This document shows, one piece after another, positions 25,094 through 25,113 of a DNA stretch of 25,113 nucleotides. Numbering within the stretch: the stretch's first letter is position 1; the number at the start of each line of letters is the position of its first letter. Under the pieces are notes generated by a model. That model was not told the origin of the DNA. It worked only from the letters and a program-made list of their open reading frames with translations, and did no database searches. The position numbers and the translations under genes are program-made. This stretch comes from Collinsella sp. (GTDB lineage: Bacteria > Actinomycetota > Coriobacteriia > Coriobacteriales > Coriobacteriaceae). The stretch is taken from positions 1 through 25,113 of the forward strand of contig JAHYYL010000035.1 in NCBI GenBank assembly GCA_019424965.1, written 5' to 3'.

Positions 25094-25113
25094 GTTCATC
25101 GCGAGTTCCGCAC
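25094..25113. repeat. 20-bp inverted copy of 24804-24823
   Basis: The last 20 bases of the window are the exact reverse complement of 24804-24823. The similarity may continue beyond the right edge. Together with the neighbouring repeats it marks a palindrome-rich intergenic stretch (24703-25113) with no supported gene. Confidence 0.65.

Noticed and set aside
25080..25113. Possible tRNA T-arm (GGTTCATC...)
   Set aside because: No cloverleaf could be drawn. The segment is explained by the inverted repeat with 24804-24823.
1..25113. Insertion sequence or prophage
   Set aside because: No transposase, integrase or phage gene is visible. Only short palindromic and dispersed repeats are present.

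Overview
The window looks like chromosomal DNA of a high-GC, Gram-positive gut actinobacterium, most plausibly Collinsella or a close Coriobacteriia relative. This is inferred from four things: GC-rich codon use, sortase-type anchors with TGD tails (MPDTGD, LANTGD, LAATGD), a short bacterial-type SRP RNA, and a SipW-type signal peptidase with camelysin/TasA-like substrates. No rRNA, tRNA or species-diagnostic gene is present, so the genus is not proven.

Layout. (1) 1-7758 (+): one giant modular surface adhesin. It has a BspA-type leucine-rich region, then a right-handed beta-helix, then about a dozen isopeptide-type Ig-like domains and an MPDTG anchor. The frame is open to base 1, so its true start may lie outside the window. 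(2) 7759-8297: a hairpin, the SRP RNA gene (ffs) with a readable promoter, a long imperfect palindrome and a bidirectional terminator. (3) 8298-10712 (-): two tandem paralogous transcription units. Each encodes a secreted coiled-coil protein with a LANTG anchor. Promoter, signal peptide and first ~72 residues are identical, the middle is diverged, and each has a terminator downstream. (4) 10825-14538 (+): a two-gene operon for a heterodimeric ABC exporter with one consensus and one degenerate ATP site. (5) 14660-15217 (+): a flavodoxin-like protein with a strong terminator. (6) 15289-15893: about 600 bp without genes. It holds a dispersed repeat, palindromes, a G7 tract and a probable promoter with a long leader. 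(7) 15894-24702 (+): a six-gene operon described below. (8) 24703-25113: gene-free and dense in palindromes, with a second copy of the dispersed repeat.

The most interesting part is the 15.9-24.7 kb operon. It encodes an ER/archaeal-type (Ser/His) signal peptidase, two short SipW-type exported proteins, a 1.8-kDa-codon-scale giant adhesin of about 1,826 residues, a third SipW-type protein, and a small protein ending in a LAATG sortase motif. The adhesin has GLUG-like, InlB-like and Cna_B-like modules but no anchor of its own. The first two gene boundaries are spaced, while the later ones are tight or overlapping. By analogy with Bacillus TapA-SipW-TasA, I infer a surface fibre: the signal peptidase matures the subunits, the large protein is a tip or decorating adhesin, and the LAATG protein attaches the assembly to the wall. 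That model is inference; no sortase gene or biochemical evidence is in the window. A perfect 17-bp hairpin between the first and second subunit genes could set subunit ratios.
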